Shown: positions 49,856 through 58,727 of the stretch, piece after piece
How the letters are laid out: each line of letters opens with the position of its first letter
Numbering within the stretch: position 1 is the stretch's first letter
Source of the DNA: an uncultured Dehalococcoidia bacterium
GTDB lineage: Bacteria > Chloroflexota > Dehalococcoidia > Lucifugimonadales > Lucifugimonadaceae
DNA length: 64,000 nucleotides
Assembly: GCA_913048295.1 (NCBI GenBank)
Contig: CAJWWK010000001.1
Location: 1 to 64,000, forward strand
Direction of reading: 5' to 3'
Program-made: the position numbers and the translations under genes
Notes under the pieces: model-generated
The model's database searches: none
What the model was told of the DNA's origin: nothing
What the model saw: only the letters and a program-made list of their open reading frames with translations

Positions 49856-50893
49856 CTAAAGCCCGATCAGCTTTGTCCGTTCTTCGACCGGTGCCCGCTC
49901 GACGACTTCACCAATTCGGAACGCCCCCGGTATGCTGTTAATCACATCGTCGGCAAGGCCCGGCTCGACGATGATCGTCATCCCGACGCCCATGTTGAAC
50001 ACGCTGAACATCTCGCGGTCTTCGACGTGCCCGACCTCCTTGATGAAATCGAACAGCGGTGGGACTGACCACGTCGAAATGTCGATATCAGCACCGAGGC
50101 CGTCGGCGAGCGCGCGCGGAATGTTCTTGTAGAAACTGCCGCCGGTAATGTGGCCGAGCCCGCGAATTTTTCCGAGGACCGGGCCGATTACATCAAGGTA
50201 GCTGAGGTGGGGGCGCAGCAGCAGTTCGCCCAGGGTGTGTGATGTTTCTGGAACGTTGGTAGCGAGTACAGACGGGTTTTCGTCGGTATCGAACACCGAT
50301 CTGACCAGTGAATATCCGTTCGTGTGGAGTCCGTCTGAAGCCAGACCCAAAATCACATCGCCGGCCCGCGTATTTTCAGGCTTCAAGAGTGCGTCTTTAC
50401 GGACCGTACCGACGATGAACCCGGCAAGGTCGTAATCGTTGCCGTGATAGATGTCGGGCATTGTGGCAGTCTCGCCGCCGAGTAGCGCACAGCCCGCATC
50501 GGCACACGCCCTCGCAAGGCCGGAGACGATCTCTGCGATCTTGTCGGGATCGAAGCGGCTCAGACCGATGTAGTCGAGAAAGAACAGCGGCCGCGCGCCG
50601 GCGGGGAGAATGTCGTTGATGCAGTGATTTACGATACTTGCCCCGACCGTGTCGTGCCTGCCAAGCGCATCGGCGATACGGAGTTTTGTGCCCACGCCGT
50701 CGGTACTGGCGACAAGGAGCGTATCGCCCGAGGGGTCGGGGTCGATCACCCCGCCAAAGCCGCCGGGACCAGCTATGACGGCGCTGCCGAGCGTGGCGGC
50801 TGCGATTGCCTTGATCCTGTCCTTGACGGCTGCTGCTGCTGCCAGGTCCACGCCTGCATCAGCGTAGGTCTTGGCTGCCGGACGGTTGGTCAT
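49856..50893 (-). CDS. purM: phosphoribosylformylglycinamidine cyclo-ligase
   Basis: 345 aa; TYADAGVDLAAAAAVKDRIK, LLVASTDGVGTKLRIADALGRHDTVG, ALLGGETATMPDIY, GHITGGSFYKNIPRAL. Confidence 0.97.
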   Translation of the reverse strand: MTNRPAAKTYADAGVDLAAAAAVKDRIKAIAAATLGSAVIAGPGGFGGVIDPDPSGDTLLVASTDGVGTKLRIADALGRHDTVGASIVNHCINDILPAGARPLFFLDYIGLSRFDPDKIAEIVSGLARACADAGCALLGGETATMPDIYHGNDYDLAGFIVGTVRKDALLKPENTRAGDVILGLASDGLHTNGYSLVRSVFDTDENPSVLATNVPETSHTLGELLLRPHLSYLDVIGPVLGKIRGLGHITGGSFYKNIPRALADGLGADIDISTWSVPPLFDFIKEVGHVEDREMFSVFNMGVGMTIIVEPGLADDVINSIPGAFRIGEVVERAPVEERTKLIGL

Positions 50894-51046
50894 GCGTGAG
50901 GGTCCCCGTTGACTTTTTCAGGTAAGACACGCTGCGATAATTCGGGACAGGTGCGTAAAATCAGGCGATAAGTATACGTTTGGAAGGGCCGATTCGGAGG
51001 ACTCTTGATACTTGAAAAACGGGTGACTGAAGTCGTCGCTGCGATA

Positions 51047-52492
51047 CTAGATACCCTGCGTAATTCCGAGTTCCAGTTTGTTCATCTCAAGTTGTACGGG
51101 AATCGGATACTTACCGGTTAGACAGCCGTTGCAGTAGGTCTTATCCGGTGCGCGCACGGCCTGGTGCAGCCCTTCTACTGAGAGATAGGCGAGCGAGTCG
51201 GCACCGATATAGTCGCGTATCTCGTCAACTGTCTTGTTGTAAGCAATCAGTTCGCCGAGTGTGGCCATATCGACGCCAAAATGGCAGGTCGACTTGATCG
51301 GCGGTGAGGCGACGCGCATGTGGATCTCTTTGGCCCCGGCTTTTCGCAACATCTTGACGATGCGGGTGACGGTTGTGCTTCGAACGATCGAGTCGTCCAC
51401 CACCAGTAACCTCTTGCCTTCGACTACCCCGCGCATGGCGTTAAACTTGGTCTTCACTCCCTGGGAACGAGAATGCTGATCGGGCTGTATAAACGTTCGT
51501 CCCACATAGCGATTGCGGATTATCGCTTCTACGTACGGGATTTTCGCCGCAGCCGCCAGTCCGACGGCATGTGGGGTGGAGGAATCTGGGATACCGACGA
51601 CGATATCGGCATCGACCGGGTGCTCCCTGTAGACTGCCGCTCCCAGTCGCCGCCGGGTTTCGTATGCCAGCTCACCGTTCAATATGCTGTCGGGGCGGGC
51701 AAAGTAAATCTGCTCGAAAATGCACATCGCGTGGTTGGGACGGGCGCCCGACCAGATCTTTGACTTGACGCCGTCTTTATCGATGACGAGAGTTTCACCC
51801 TGTTCGAGCTCTCTTACGAATTCTGCGCCAAGGTTGTCAAGTGCCGCGGTTTCGGAAGCGACCACCCAGCCGCCGTTGAGCGTTCCCAGGCACAGCGGGC
51901 GTATGCCTATCGGATCGCGTACGGCGATTAACTGGTCTTTCGTCATTATCACGAGTGAGTACGCACCCTTGAGGCGGCGCATGGCGTAGGCCGAAACCTC
52001 GAACCAGTTGGCACCGGGTGCCTTGGCGAACAGCTCTGCAATAACTTCCGTATCGGACGTTTTGTTGAAAGTTGCCCCGAACTCCTCGGCCAGCTCGATG
52101 CGGAGATCGGCTGCGTTTATGACGTTGCCGTTGTGGCCTACTGCGATTTGGCCGCGCTGACCATTGGCAAGCAGCGGCTGGGCGTTGTATTCCTTGCTTC
52201 CGCCCATCGTCGAGTAGCGGGTATGGCCAATGCCGAGGTGACCCGGCAGACCGCTAAGCGTTTCTTCGCGAAAGACCTGTGAAACAAGCCCCATCTTGGC
52301 CTTGATGCCAATTCGCTCGCCCTTTGATGTCGCAATGCCCGCACTTTCCTGACCGCGGTGTTGCAGGGCAAAAAGACCGAAGAATAAGGTCTGAGCTACG
52401 TTTTCTTCTGGGATATAAGCCCCGACTATCCCGCACTCTTCATGCGGTTTATCGTCTGAAAACATGTTGATCGGGCCCTGGGTTTCTGGCAC
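51047..52492 (-). CDS. purF: amidophosphoribosyltransferase
   Basis: 481 aa; EECGIVGAYIPEENVAQTLFFGLFALQHRGQESAGIA, GHTRYSTMG, VDDSIVRSTTVTRIVKMLRKAGAKEIHMRVASPPI. Confidence 0.97.
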   Translation of the reverse strand: MPETQGPINMFSDDKPHEECGIVGAYIPEENVAQTLFFGLFALQHRGQESAGIATSKGERIGIKAKMGLVSQVFREETLSGLPGHLGIGHTRYSTMGGSKEYNAQPLLANGQRGQIAVGHNGNVINAADLRIELAEEFGATFNKTSDTEVIAELFAKAPGANWFEVSAYAMRRLKGAYSLVIMTKDQLIAVRDPIGIRPLCLGTLNGGWVVASETAALDNLGAEFVRELEQGETLVIDKDGVKSKIWSGARPNHAMCIFEQIYFARPDSILNGELAYETRRRLGAAVYREHPVDADIVVGIPDSSTPHAVGLAAAAKIPYVEAIIRNRYVGRTFIQPDQHSRSQGVKTKFNAMRGVVEGKRLLVVDDSIVRSTTVTRIVKMLRKAGAKEIHMRVASPPIKSTCHFGVDMATLGELIAYNKTVDEIRDYIGADSLAYLSVEGLHQAVRAPDKTYCNGCLTGKYPIPVQLEMNKLELGITQGI

Positions 52493-52658
52493 AGGCGAAG
52501 TGATTTTCAGCTCGGACTATTCAGCTCAACACGGCGCCCGATGCGCCGGCAGGTTCAGCGTTGTCGAGCAGCTCCAGATTTGGACGACAACGACCTGCAT
52601 AATTTTAACCCTCGTTAACCTGCGGGTCAACGCAAACTCGGTGCGCCGATTCGCTCTT

Positions 52659-53435
52659 TTACTCGTGATCTGTCTGACTAGGAGCCCAGGGTTCAAGAAG
52701 AAGAAGGAACTCTCGATTTCCTTTTTCGCCGAGTATCCCCGAACTGACGAGGCCCCGAACGCGTATTTTTGAATCGCCCGCCCACTTTACAAACCGACCT
52801 ATTACGGCTGCGTGGACGATTGATTCCGTAATCACTCCACCTCGGGGGAGTTCCGATATTTTTGCTTCATATTGCGGTTTTAGAAGTACGACGGCTCGGC
52901 ATCTTCGGCCGGGCCGGGGTGTGACGAAATGTTCGAACGCAGGTGGTAATACTTTTATGAGCGACGTGGACGAAACATCGGCAACGACGATATCGACCTG
53001 TTCGGGTAGCTCGATCCCGTTTGCAATATTGGTTCGCTCCATGCTGATCACACGTTCGTCGTCCATCAATTTCCGGTGCAATTGCCCTCGACCGGAATCG
53101 ACCGCGTAGACGCGAATGGCACCGTTTTGCAGTAGACAATCTGTGAATCCGCCTGTCGATGCACCTACATCGAGGCAGACCGCGCCTTCGACGTCAACAT
53201 CGAACAGTTCCAGCGCCCCTGCGAGCTTTTCGCCGCCCCGCGAAACGAACCGTATCTTCGGAGCGATGGTAATCTCCACGCCCGGCCTCACCTGCATGCC
53301 CGGCGTAGGCGACCTGCGCTCCCCGGCCAGCGACACTTTTCCGGCCATGACGAGTGCGGCGGCCTCCTTGATATCTGGAGCAAGGTTCATATCGACAAGG
53401 AGTCGGTCGAGTCTGATTTTAGAATTTTCGGCCAT
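52659..53435 (-). CDS. tlyA: TlyA family rRNA (cytidine-2'-O)-methyltransferase / hemolysin A-like
   Basis: 258 aa; S4 domain IRLDRLLVDMNLAPDIKEAAALVMAGKVSL; RFVSRGGEKLAGALELFDVDVEGAVCLDVGASTGGFTDCLLQNGA. Confidence 0.92.
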   Translation of the reverse strand: MAENSKIRLDRLLVDMNLAPDIKEAAALVMAGKVSLAGERRSPTPGMQVRPGVEITIAPKIRFVSRGGEKLAGALELFDVDVEGAVCLDVGASTGGFTDCLLQNGAIRVYAVDSGRGQLHRKLMDDERVISMERTNIANGIELPEQVDIVVADVSSTSLIKVLPPAFEHFVTPRPGRRCRAVVLLKPQYEAKISELPRGGVITESIVHAAVIGRFVKWAGDSKIRVRGLVSSGILGEKGNREFLLLLEPWAPSQTDHE

Positions 53436-53513
53436 TGTTTCTAAAAATTAACAGGAATTCTTGTCGGGTGCCTAAATTGACCCCGGTTTCCGAATACACC
53501 TATCATCGCTGAT

Positions 53514-54545
53514 ATGTCGGCAGAACAGGAAGCAACTATTCAGACGTCCCGAATCCCGAGCATCGGTGCCATCGTAAAAGAGGCGCGCCCGCGGCAGATG
53601 GTAAAGAACGGTCTCGTGCTCGTTCCGCTGTTTTTCACTGTAAACATCTGGTACAGCGGCGACGATATCGCAGGAATGGCCGCAATTGTGGGTCGGGCAT
53701 TTGCTGCACTCGGTATTTTCGTGCTGTTGTCGGCCGCTGTCTATTTTATTAACGACTCAATCGATATCGATCAGGACCGCGCACACCCCCGAAAGCGGCA
53801 CCGCCCTATCGCGGCGGGTCGGATATCAGTTGGCTGGGCTATCGGGTTGGCAGTCGTGTTTATCGTTGGCGCGTTCGCTGCGTCGCTTGCGATTTCGGCA
53901 ATAATGCTGATCACTGTCGCCGCCTACCTCGCAACTAATGTCGTCTACAGCTGGTGGATTAAAAACGTTATTTTACTTGATGTTATGGCCGTGGCTTCGG
54001 GGTTTGTTTTACGTGCCGTGGCGGGGTCCGTCGCGATCGACCACGCGGTTATCGAGCGGTCGGGGGCAGCGGTCGAGCTGAATCTGACGATTTCGCCGTG
54101 GTTGTACGTGGTCACAGCACTGGGAGCGCTTTTCCTGGCCCTGGCAAAGCGCCGTGGAGAACTTTTCAGCGCGGGCGACAACTCGCAAGCGCATCGGTCG
54201 ATCCTCAGCGAATACTCGCTTCCCCTCCTCGACAACCTGATTAATGTGATTGCGACCGCGACTCTGATCGCGTACACGCTCTACACGTTCAGCACCGGAG
54301 TAGCAGAAGCCAATGTGCCGACCAATAACTCGATGATGCTCACGATACCGTTTGTCGCTTACGGCATCATGCGTTACCTGTATCTGATCCATGTACGGGG
54401 AGACGGCAAGGCACCCGAAGAAATTCTGATTCGCGACTGGCCACTTCGGATCAACATCTTCCTGTGGTTGATCACCGGCTCGTCGGTGCTGATATGGGAC
54501 CGCTTAGGTTCATGGGGTCTCATCTGGGATCGGTTCTTTAATTGA
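53514..54545 (+). CDS. UbiA family prenyltransferase, decaprenyl-phosphate phosphoribosyltransferase-like
   Basis: 343 aa multi-pass; YFINDSIDIDQDRAHPRKRHRPIAAGRISVG matches the NDxxDxxxDRxHPxKRxRPIAAG pattern of DPPR synthase-like UbiA proteins. Confidence 0.85.
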   Translation: MSAEQEATIQTSRIPSIGAIVKEARPRQMVKNGLVLVPLFFTVNIWYSGDDIAGMAAIVGRAFAALGIFVLLSAAVYFINDSIDIDQDRAHPRKRHRPIAAGRISVGWAIGLAVVFIVGAFAASLAISAIMLITVAAYLATNVVYSWWIKNVILLDVMAVASGFVLRAVAGSVAIDHAVIERSGAAVELNLTISPWLYVVTALGALFLALAKRRGELFSAGDNSQAHRSILSEYSLPLLDNLINVIATATLIAYTLYTFSTGVAEANVPTNNSMMLTIPFVAYGIMRYLYLIHVRGDGKAPEEILIRDWPLRINIFLWLITGSSVLIWDRLGSWGLIWDRFFN

Positions 54546-54655
54546 TCGCGACCCCTCTGTCTTGGATTATCTGGAAAGGACACGGCGGCTGGTGAATCGT
54601 AAACTTCTAGGATTCGGCCCTACGCCATTACAGCACCTGAAGACGAACCCGGCCC

Positions 54656-56746
54656 ATGCCTGAATTCCCCGGTCGCGCAGATTTCTGGAACATTGGATAC
54701 CCGTACGCTGGAGCGCTGGTGTACCTGGTCGCTCCCATCGCATTGGCTTCGATTGCCTACGCAATCAGGCGCAGGTGGCGGGTGTGGCACACTGCCGTGG
54801 GCGAAGTTGAGCTCGGTCCAACTGCGGAGCGATGGAAGGCCTTTTTGGCCCTCGTGGCAACTGGCCTTGTTGCCCATCGTCAGTTCGTGAGAAGGCGCGA
54901 TCTCTATCCCGGAATTATGCATTTCGCGATTTTCTGGGGCTTCAGCATCCTGCTTCTCGCCACAACCGTCGCGGCCCTGGAATTCAACGCTGAAAAATAC
55001 CTGAACTGGGTCTGGCCGACGGCACACGTCCGCGTTCCACTCGGGTTCGCCTGGGACATCCTCGGGGGCGGGCTTGCAGCAGTCGGGCTTTCGATGGCCC
55101 TTTGGCGACGCTACGTAATGCGGCCGGAACGCCTTAACACCGCGCTCGACGATGGGTTTGTGATGACTTTTCTGTTTGGGCTGCTAATCACTGGGTTCCT
55201 GATCGAAGGGCTTCGCATTGGCGCGACTGAACTGAACCCTGCATCGATCTACTACGACCCGTCGGTGGCAGGCTGGTCGCCAATCGGTTGGGTCGTGGCA
55301 AAGAGCCTGCTCGGGATCGGATTCTCGGTGGGTTTCCTTGAAACTGCTCACGCAGCGACATGGTGGTTGCATGCCGGGATTTTCGCCGGCGCATTCGTTT
55401 ACGCGGCCCTCCGCTTCAGCCGCCTTACCCACATGATTGTCAGCCCGATGAACTGGTACTACCGGAGCCTGCAGCCGCGTGGTGGATTGAAGTCGATGGG
55501 TGACTTCGAGACACTCGAGACGTTCGGGGCGAAAGACCTGCCCGACCTCACATGGACCCAGCTAATGAGCTTCGACGCCTGCACCAATTGTGGTCGTTGC
55601 CAGGACGTGTGCCCCGCTTATTTATCGGGCAAACCACTTTCTCCACGAAAGCTGATCCAGGACATGCGCGGCTACATGGAGGAGCGGTCTCCGGTTTTGC
55701 TAGGCACGCCGGCAGGCGAAGCCCCGCCCGCCCCTGCCACGTCGATGGTCCACGATGCTGTGGGTGACGATGTTTTGTGGAGTTGCCTGACATGCGCGGC
55801 GTGCCTCGATGCGTGTCCCGTCGAGATCGACCACATCGAAACAATTGTCGATATGCGCCGATTCCTCACACTTGAAGAGGCCAGCACCCCCGACACCGCC
55901 CAATCGGCACTGCAATCGATCGAGCAGCGGGGTCATCCGTGGCGCGGGACGACGCTCACCCGTACTTCGTGGATGGACGGTCTCGATATTCCGACACTTG
56001 CCGAAAAGCCGGAATCGGAAGTACTGTTCTGGGTCGGATGCTCGGGGGCGCTGGTTCAGCGGGGCGTCGATACGACGCGGTCGATGGCGTCGGTGCTGCG
56101 CAAGGCGGGCGTCGACTTTGCGGTGCTGGGCGAGGAGGAGACCTGTACGGGCGATCCGGCCCGCAGGCTTGGCAACGAATACCTGTTCCAGATGCAGGCC
56201 GAGACGAACATCGGGACTTTCAAGCAATACGACGTGAAGAAGATCATCACGACCTGCCCGCACTGTTTCAACACGATGAAGAACGAGTACCCTCAGCTGG
56301 GCGGCAATTACGATGTAATTCACTATACGGCGTTTGTTGGCGAACTGCTCAAGCAGGGCAAACTGAGGCCGAACGAGGCGGGTATTGGCAGCATCGGGAC
56401 GGTTACCTACCACGACTCGTGTTATCTGGGTCGTCACAACGGCGAGTTCGAGGCTCCGAGGGAAATTATCAGTTCGATACCGGGACTGGACTTCGTCGAG
56501 ATGGACCAGAACCAGGAGCGGGCGTTCTGCTGCGGTGCAGGAGGGGGTCGGATGTGGATGGAGGAGGAGGGCGAGCGGGTGAACCATATGCGCACCGATC
56601 AGTTCCTTGAGACCGGTGCCGAGACGGTTGCCGTTTCCTGTCCGTTCTGCATCCAGATGTTCGACGAGGGCATTTCGTCAAAGGGACAGGAAGATACGAA
56701 GCGTGCGGTCGACCTGATCACGATCCTGGATCAGGCGACGGAGTGA
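54656..56746 (+). CDS. heterodisulfide reductase-like Fe-S oxidoreductase fused to NarI-type membrane cytochrome domain
   Basis: 696 aa; N-terminal TM helices, two ferredoxin clusters (CTNCGRCQDVCPAY; CLTCAACLDACPVEID), CCG-type domains (CPHCFNTMKNEYPQLGG; HDSCYLGRHNGEFEAPREI; AFCCGAGGGRMWMEE). Confidence 0.9.
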   Translation: MPEFPGRADFWNIGYPYAGALVYLVAPIALASIAYAIRRRWRVWHTAVGEVELGPTAERWKAFLALVATGLVAHRQFVRRRDLYPGIMHFAIFWGFSILLLATTVAALEFNAEKYLNWVWPTAHVRVPLGFAWDILGGGLAAVGLSMALWRRYVMRPERLNTALDDGFVMTFLFGLLITGFLIEGLRIGATELNPASIYYDPSVAGWSPIGWVVAKSLLGIGFSVGFLETAHAATWWLHAGIFAGAFVYAALRFSRLTHMIVSPMNWYYRSLQPRGGLKSMGDFETLETFGAKDLPDLTWTQLMSFDACTNCGRCQDVCPAYLSGKPLSPRKLIQDMRGYMEERSPVLLGTPAGEAPPAPATSMVHDAVGDDVLWSCLTCAACLDACPVEIDHIETIVDMRRFLTLEEASTPDTAQSALQSIEQRGHPWRGTTLTRTSWMDGLDIPTLAEKPESEVLFWVGCSGALVQRGVDTTRSMASVLRKAGVDFAVLGEEETCTGDPARRLGNEYLFQMQAETNIGTFKQYDVKKIITTCPHCFNTMKNEYPQLGGNYDVIHYTAFVGELLKQGKLRPNEAGIGSIGTVTYHDSCYLGRHNGEFEAPREIISSIPGLDFVEMDQNQERAFCCGAGGGRMWMEEEGERVNHMRTDQFLETGAETVAVSCPFCIQMFDEGISSKGQEDTKRAVDLITILDQATE

Positions 56747-56806
56747 CGTTGCCCGGGGATGCGATGAAACATCCCTATCCGAATCGTCACCTGAAACCCA
56801 TGTCGT

Positions 56807-56829
56807 GATCCTGCACTTGATTCAGGATC
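56807..56829. repeat. inverted repeat (hairpin copy 1)
   Basis: GATCCTG-CACTTGATT-CAGGATC, 7-bp stem with 9-nt loop. Confidence 0.7.
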
Positions 56830-56902
56830 TGCACCGTTCCTGCAGAGGCCACAGAATCACAGGAGTTGTCCCTGCGGCCTGCACTTTCACCCGCCCGAAT
56901 CT

Positions 56903-56927
56903 GATCCTGCAGCGAGTTCAGGATGAC
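56903..56927. repeat. inverted repeat (hairpin copy 2)
   Basis: gATCCTG-CAGCGAGTT-CAGGATgac, same arms and loop length as copy 1. Confidence 0.7.
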
Positions 56928-57032
56928 AACGTCCGGTCGGTTGCGAATTCCTGCAGTCGCACGGTTTCCTCAACACCGGTCAATTTCGATTCGCGCTATT
57001 GCGCGGCAACTGCTAGCATCCGTGTACAGAAG

Positions 57033-57980
57033 ATGCCACGTCGATCAAAAGCCACACCGAAGCAGCGCCCTACCAGTACTTCGTCATTCGGGACGAATGG
57101 AAGATTCAGCCACGATTCTTCCGGGTACTACGCGCGTGCGCTGCAGCCCGGGGATCGGGAAAATCTCGACAAGAAGCCTGAATCTGAACAGGCGGTACCA
57201 GCCGACATTCTCGACAGATTTTTCGCCCACTCAAGCGAGAGCATGGGCGAGCTTCCCGACCGCTCGATTCACCTCATGGTCACGTCACCCCCATATAACG
57301 TTGGCAAGGATTATGACGACGACCTGACGCACGACCAGTTCATGACGCTGATCGGCAACGTGATGCGCGAAACCTACCGGGTCCTTGTCGATGGGGGTCG
57401 CGCTCTTGTCAACGTCGCAAATCTGGGTCGCAAGCCGTACATTCCGCTGCACGCATACGTGATCGAGCAGGCGGCGCTGGTAGGGTTCCACATGCGGGGC
57501 GAGATCATCTGGAACAAGTCGGCTGGCGCCGGGGTATCGACCGCCTGGGGCAGCTGGATGTCGCCGTCGAACCCGACTCTCCGCGACACCCATGAGTACA
57601 TCCTCGTCTTCCAGAAAGTGCCTTTTGGCCGGAAACCGCTCGAAGGGCGAGAGTCGACCATCAAGAAGGACGAATTCTTAGAATTTACCAAGAGCGTGTG
57701 GTCGTTCGCTCCCCAGTCGGCCAAGCAGGCCGGGCACCCTGCTCCGTTCCCGGAAGAACTTCCCCGGCGGGCGATTGAGCTTTATACATTCTCGGGCGAG
57801 GTGGTGCTCGACCCGTTCATGGGTACCGGTTCGACTGCACTGGCAGCCGCGAAGAACGGTCGTCATTTTGTTGGATACGACGTATCTTCAGAGTACGTGG
57901 AACTGGCACAACAACGATTTGATGCCCATGCCGCAGGCAAGAAATTCAAACCTCCGAAGATGACGACCAGGAAATCATGA
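57033..57980 (+). CDS. site-specific DNA methyltransferase, beta-class amino-MTase (N4-cytosine or N6-adenine)
   Basis: Motif IV TSPPYN precedes motif I VLDPFMGTGSTALAAAKNGRHFVGYDVSSEYVELAQQR; start re-set to ATG 57033 (MPRRSKATPK), because the 5' part of the listed ORF (from 56805) is intergenic repeat sequence. Confidence 0.92.
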   Translation: MPRRSKATPKQRPTSTSSFGTNGRFSHDSSGYYARALQPGDRENLDKKPESEQAVPADILDRFFAHSSESMGELPDRSIHLMVTSPPYNVGKDYDDDLTHDQFMTLIGNVMRETYRVLVDGGRALVNVANLGRKPYIPLHAYVIEQAALVGFHMRGEIIWNKSAGAGVSTAWGSWMSPSNPTLRDTHEYILVFQKVPFGRKPLEGRESTIKKDEFLEFTKSVWSFAPQSAKQAGHPAPFPEELPRRAIELYTFSGEVVLDPFMGTGSTALAAAKNGRHFVGYDVSSEYVELAQQRFDAHAAGKKFKPPKMTTRKS

Positions 57981-58597
57981 CTCGTACCCTTGCCGAACTG
58001 CTCGAAGAGGAGCGAGACAGGATTATCTCGGTGGTTCATCGGGAGGCTGAGGCATCTGGATGGTCGCAGCTGAGCAACTCGAGAAAGTCGGCCCTCTATC
58101 AGGCGTGGGAGTCGCAGTACGACCTTTCGCACGCCACGCTCAAAGACGGCATTATGAAGGGCTTCGATGCCGCCCAGGGGATTCCGAAAAAAGCCGAGGC
58201 TGAAATCCAGGAAGAGGTGGTGCGAATAATCGGTCTGGCAGGGATCAATGTGATCGAACAGGCGCAGATGTGGACCGGCAAGGAGCGGGCCGACCTGCTG
58301 ATCGGCTTCAGTACTAAGTTCCCGACTCATGTAATCGAGGTCGAGCGCGCCGATTCGTGGTCGGAGGGTCTCAGGCAGGCGTTGTGGTACCAGGCAGCGA
58401 TCTTCAAGGCCGAGCGACGACACGTATTGCCGCTGCTGCTGCTGTTTGGAAACACGACTGCCGAGCGCTTCGAACAGGTGCTAGCGACCTGCGACCACAA
58501 CCATGTAACGCTCTGTACGCATCGGTTGGAGCTCGATGGCCGGCCCGAGGTTGAACATTCACTTGGCGCGCTGCTGAACGGGCCGCTACAGGGATAA
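57977..58597 (+). CDS. hypothetical protein; candidate PD-(D/E)XK-like restriction endonuclease partner of the upstream MTase
   Basis: 206 aa; ATGA 4-bp overlap with MTase; ERADLLIGFSTKFPTHVIEVERADSWSEGLRQALWYQAA resembles a nuclease core (D ... hydrophobic strand-E-V-E ... helix with Q). Confidence 0.5.
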   Translation: MTRTLAELLEEERDRIISVVHREAEASGWSQLSNSRKSALYQAWESQYDLSHATLKDGIMKGFDAAQGIPKKAEAEIQEEVVRIIGLAGINVIEQAQMWTGKERADLLIGFSTKFPTHVIEVERADSWSEGLRQALWYQAAIFKAERRHVLPLLLLFGNTTAERFEQVLATCDHNHVTLCTHRLELDGRPEVEHSLGALLNGPLQG

Positions 58598-58727
58598 TTT
58601 TTTCTGGCGAACCGCGCTTCGGCGCCGCAACTGAAACATGAGCCGCGGCGTATTCGCATCTGACGAATCTAACCCGGCGTACCAGTAACTGAACTCCTAA
58701 TCGGAAACGGTAATACAGGAAATCACA

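Noticed and set aside
55700-56587. 295-aa minus-strand ORF
   Set aside because: Fully antisense to the well-supported Fe-S oxidoreductase gene; Arg/His-rich mirror-frame composition.
56805-57032. N-terminal 76 residues of the listed MTase ORF
   Set aside because: The region holds two intergenic hairpin repeats and lacks a good RBS at the first start; ATG at 57033 is the more likely start.
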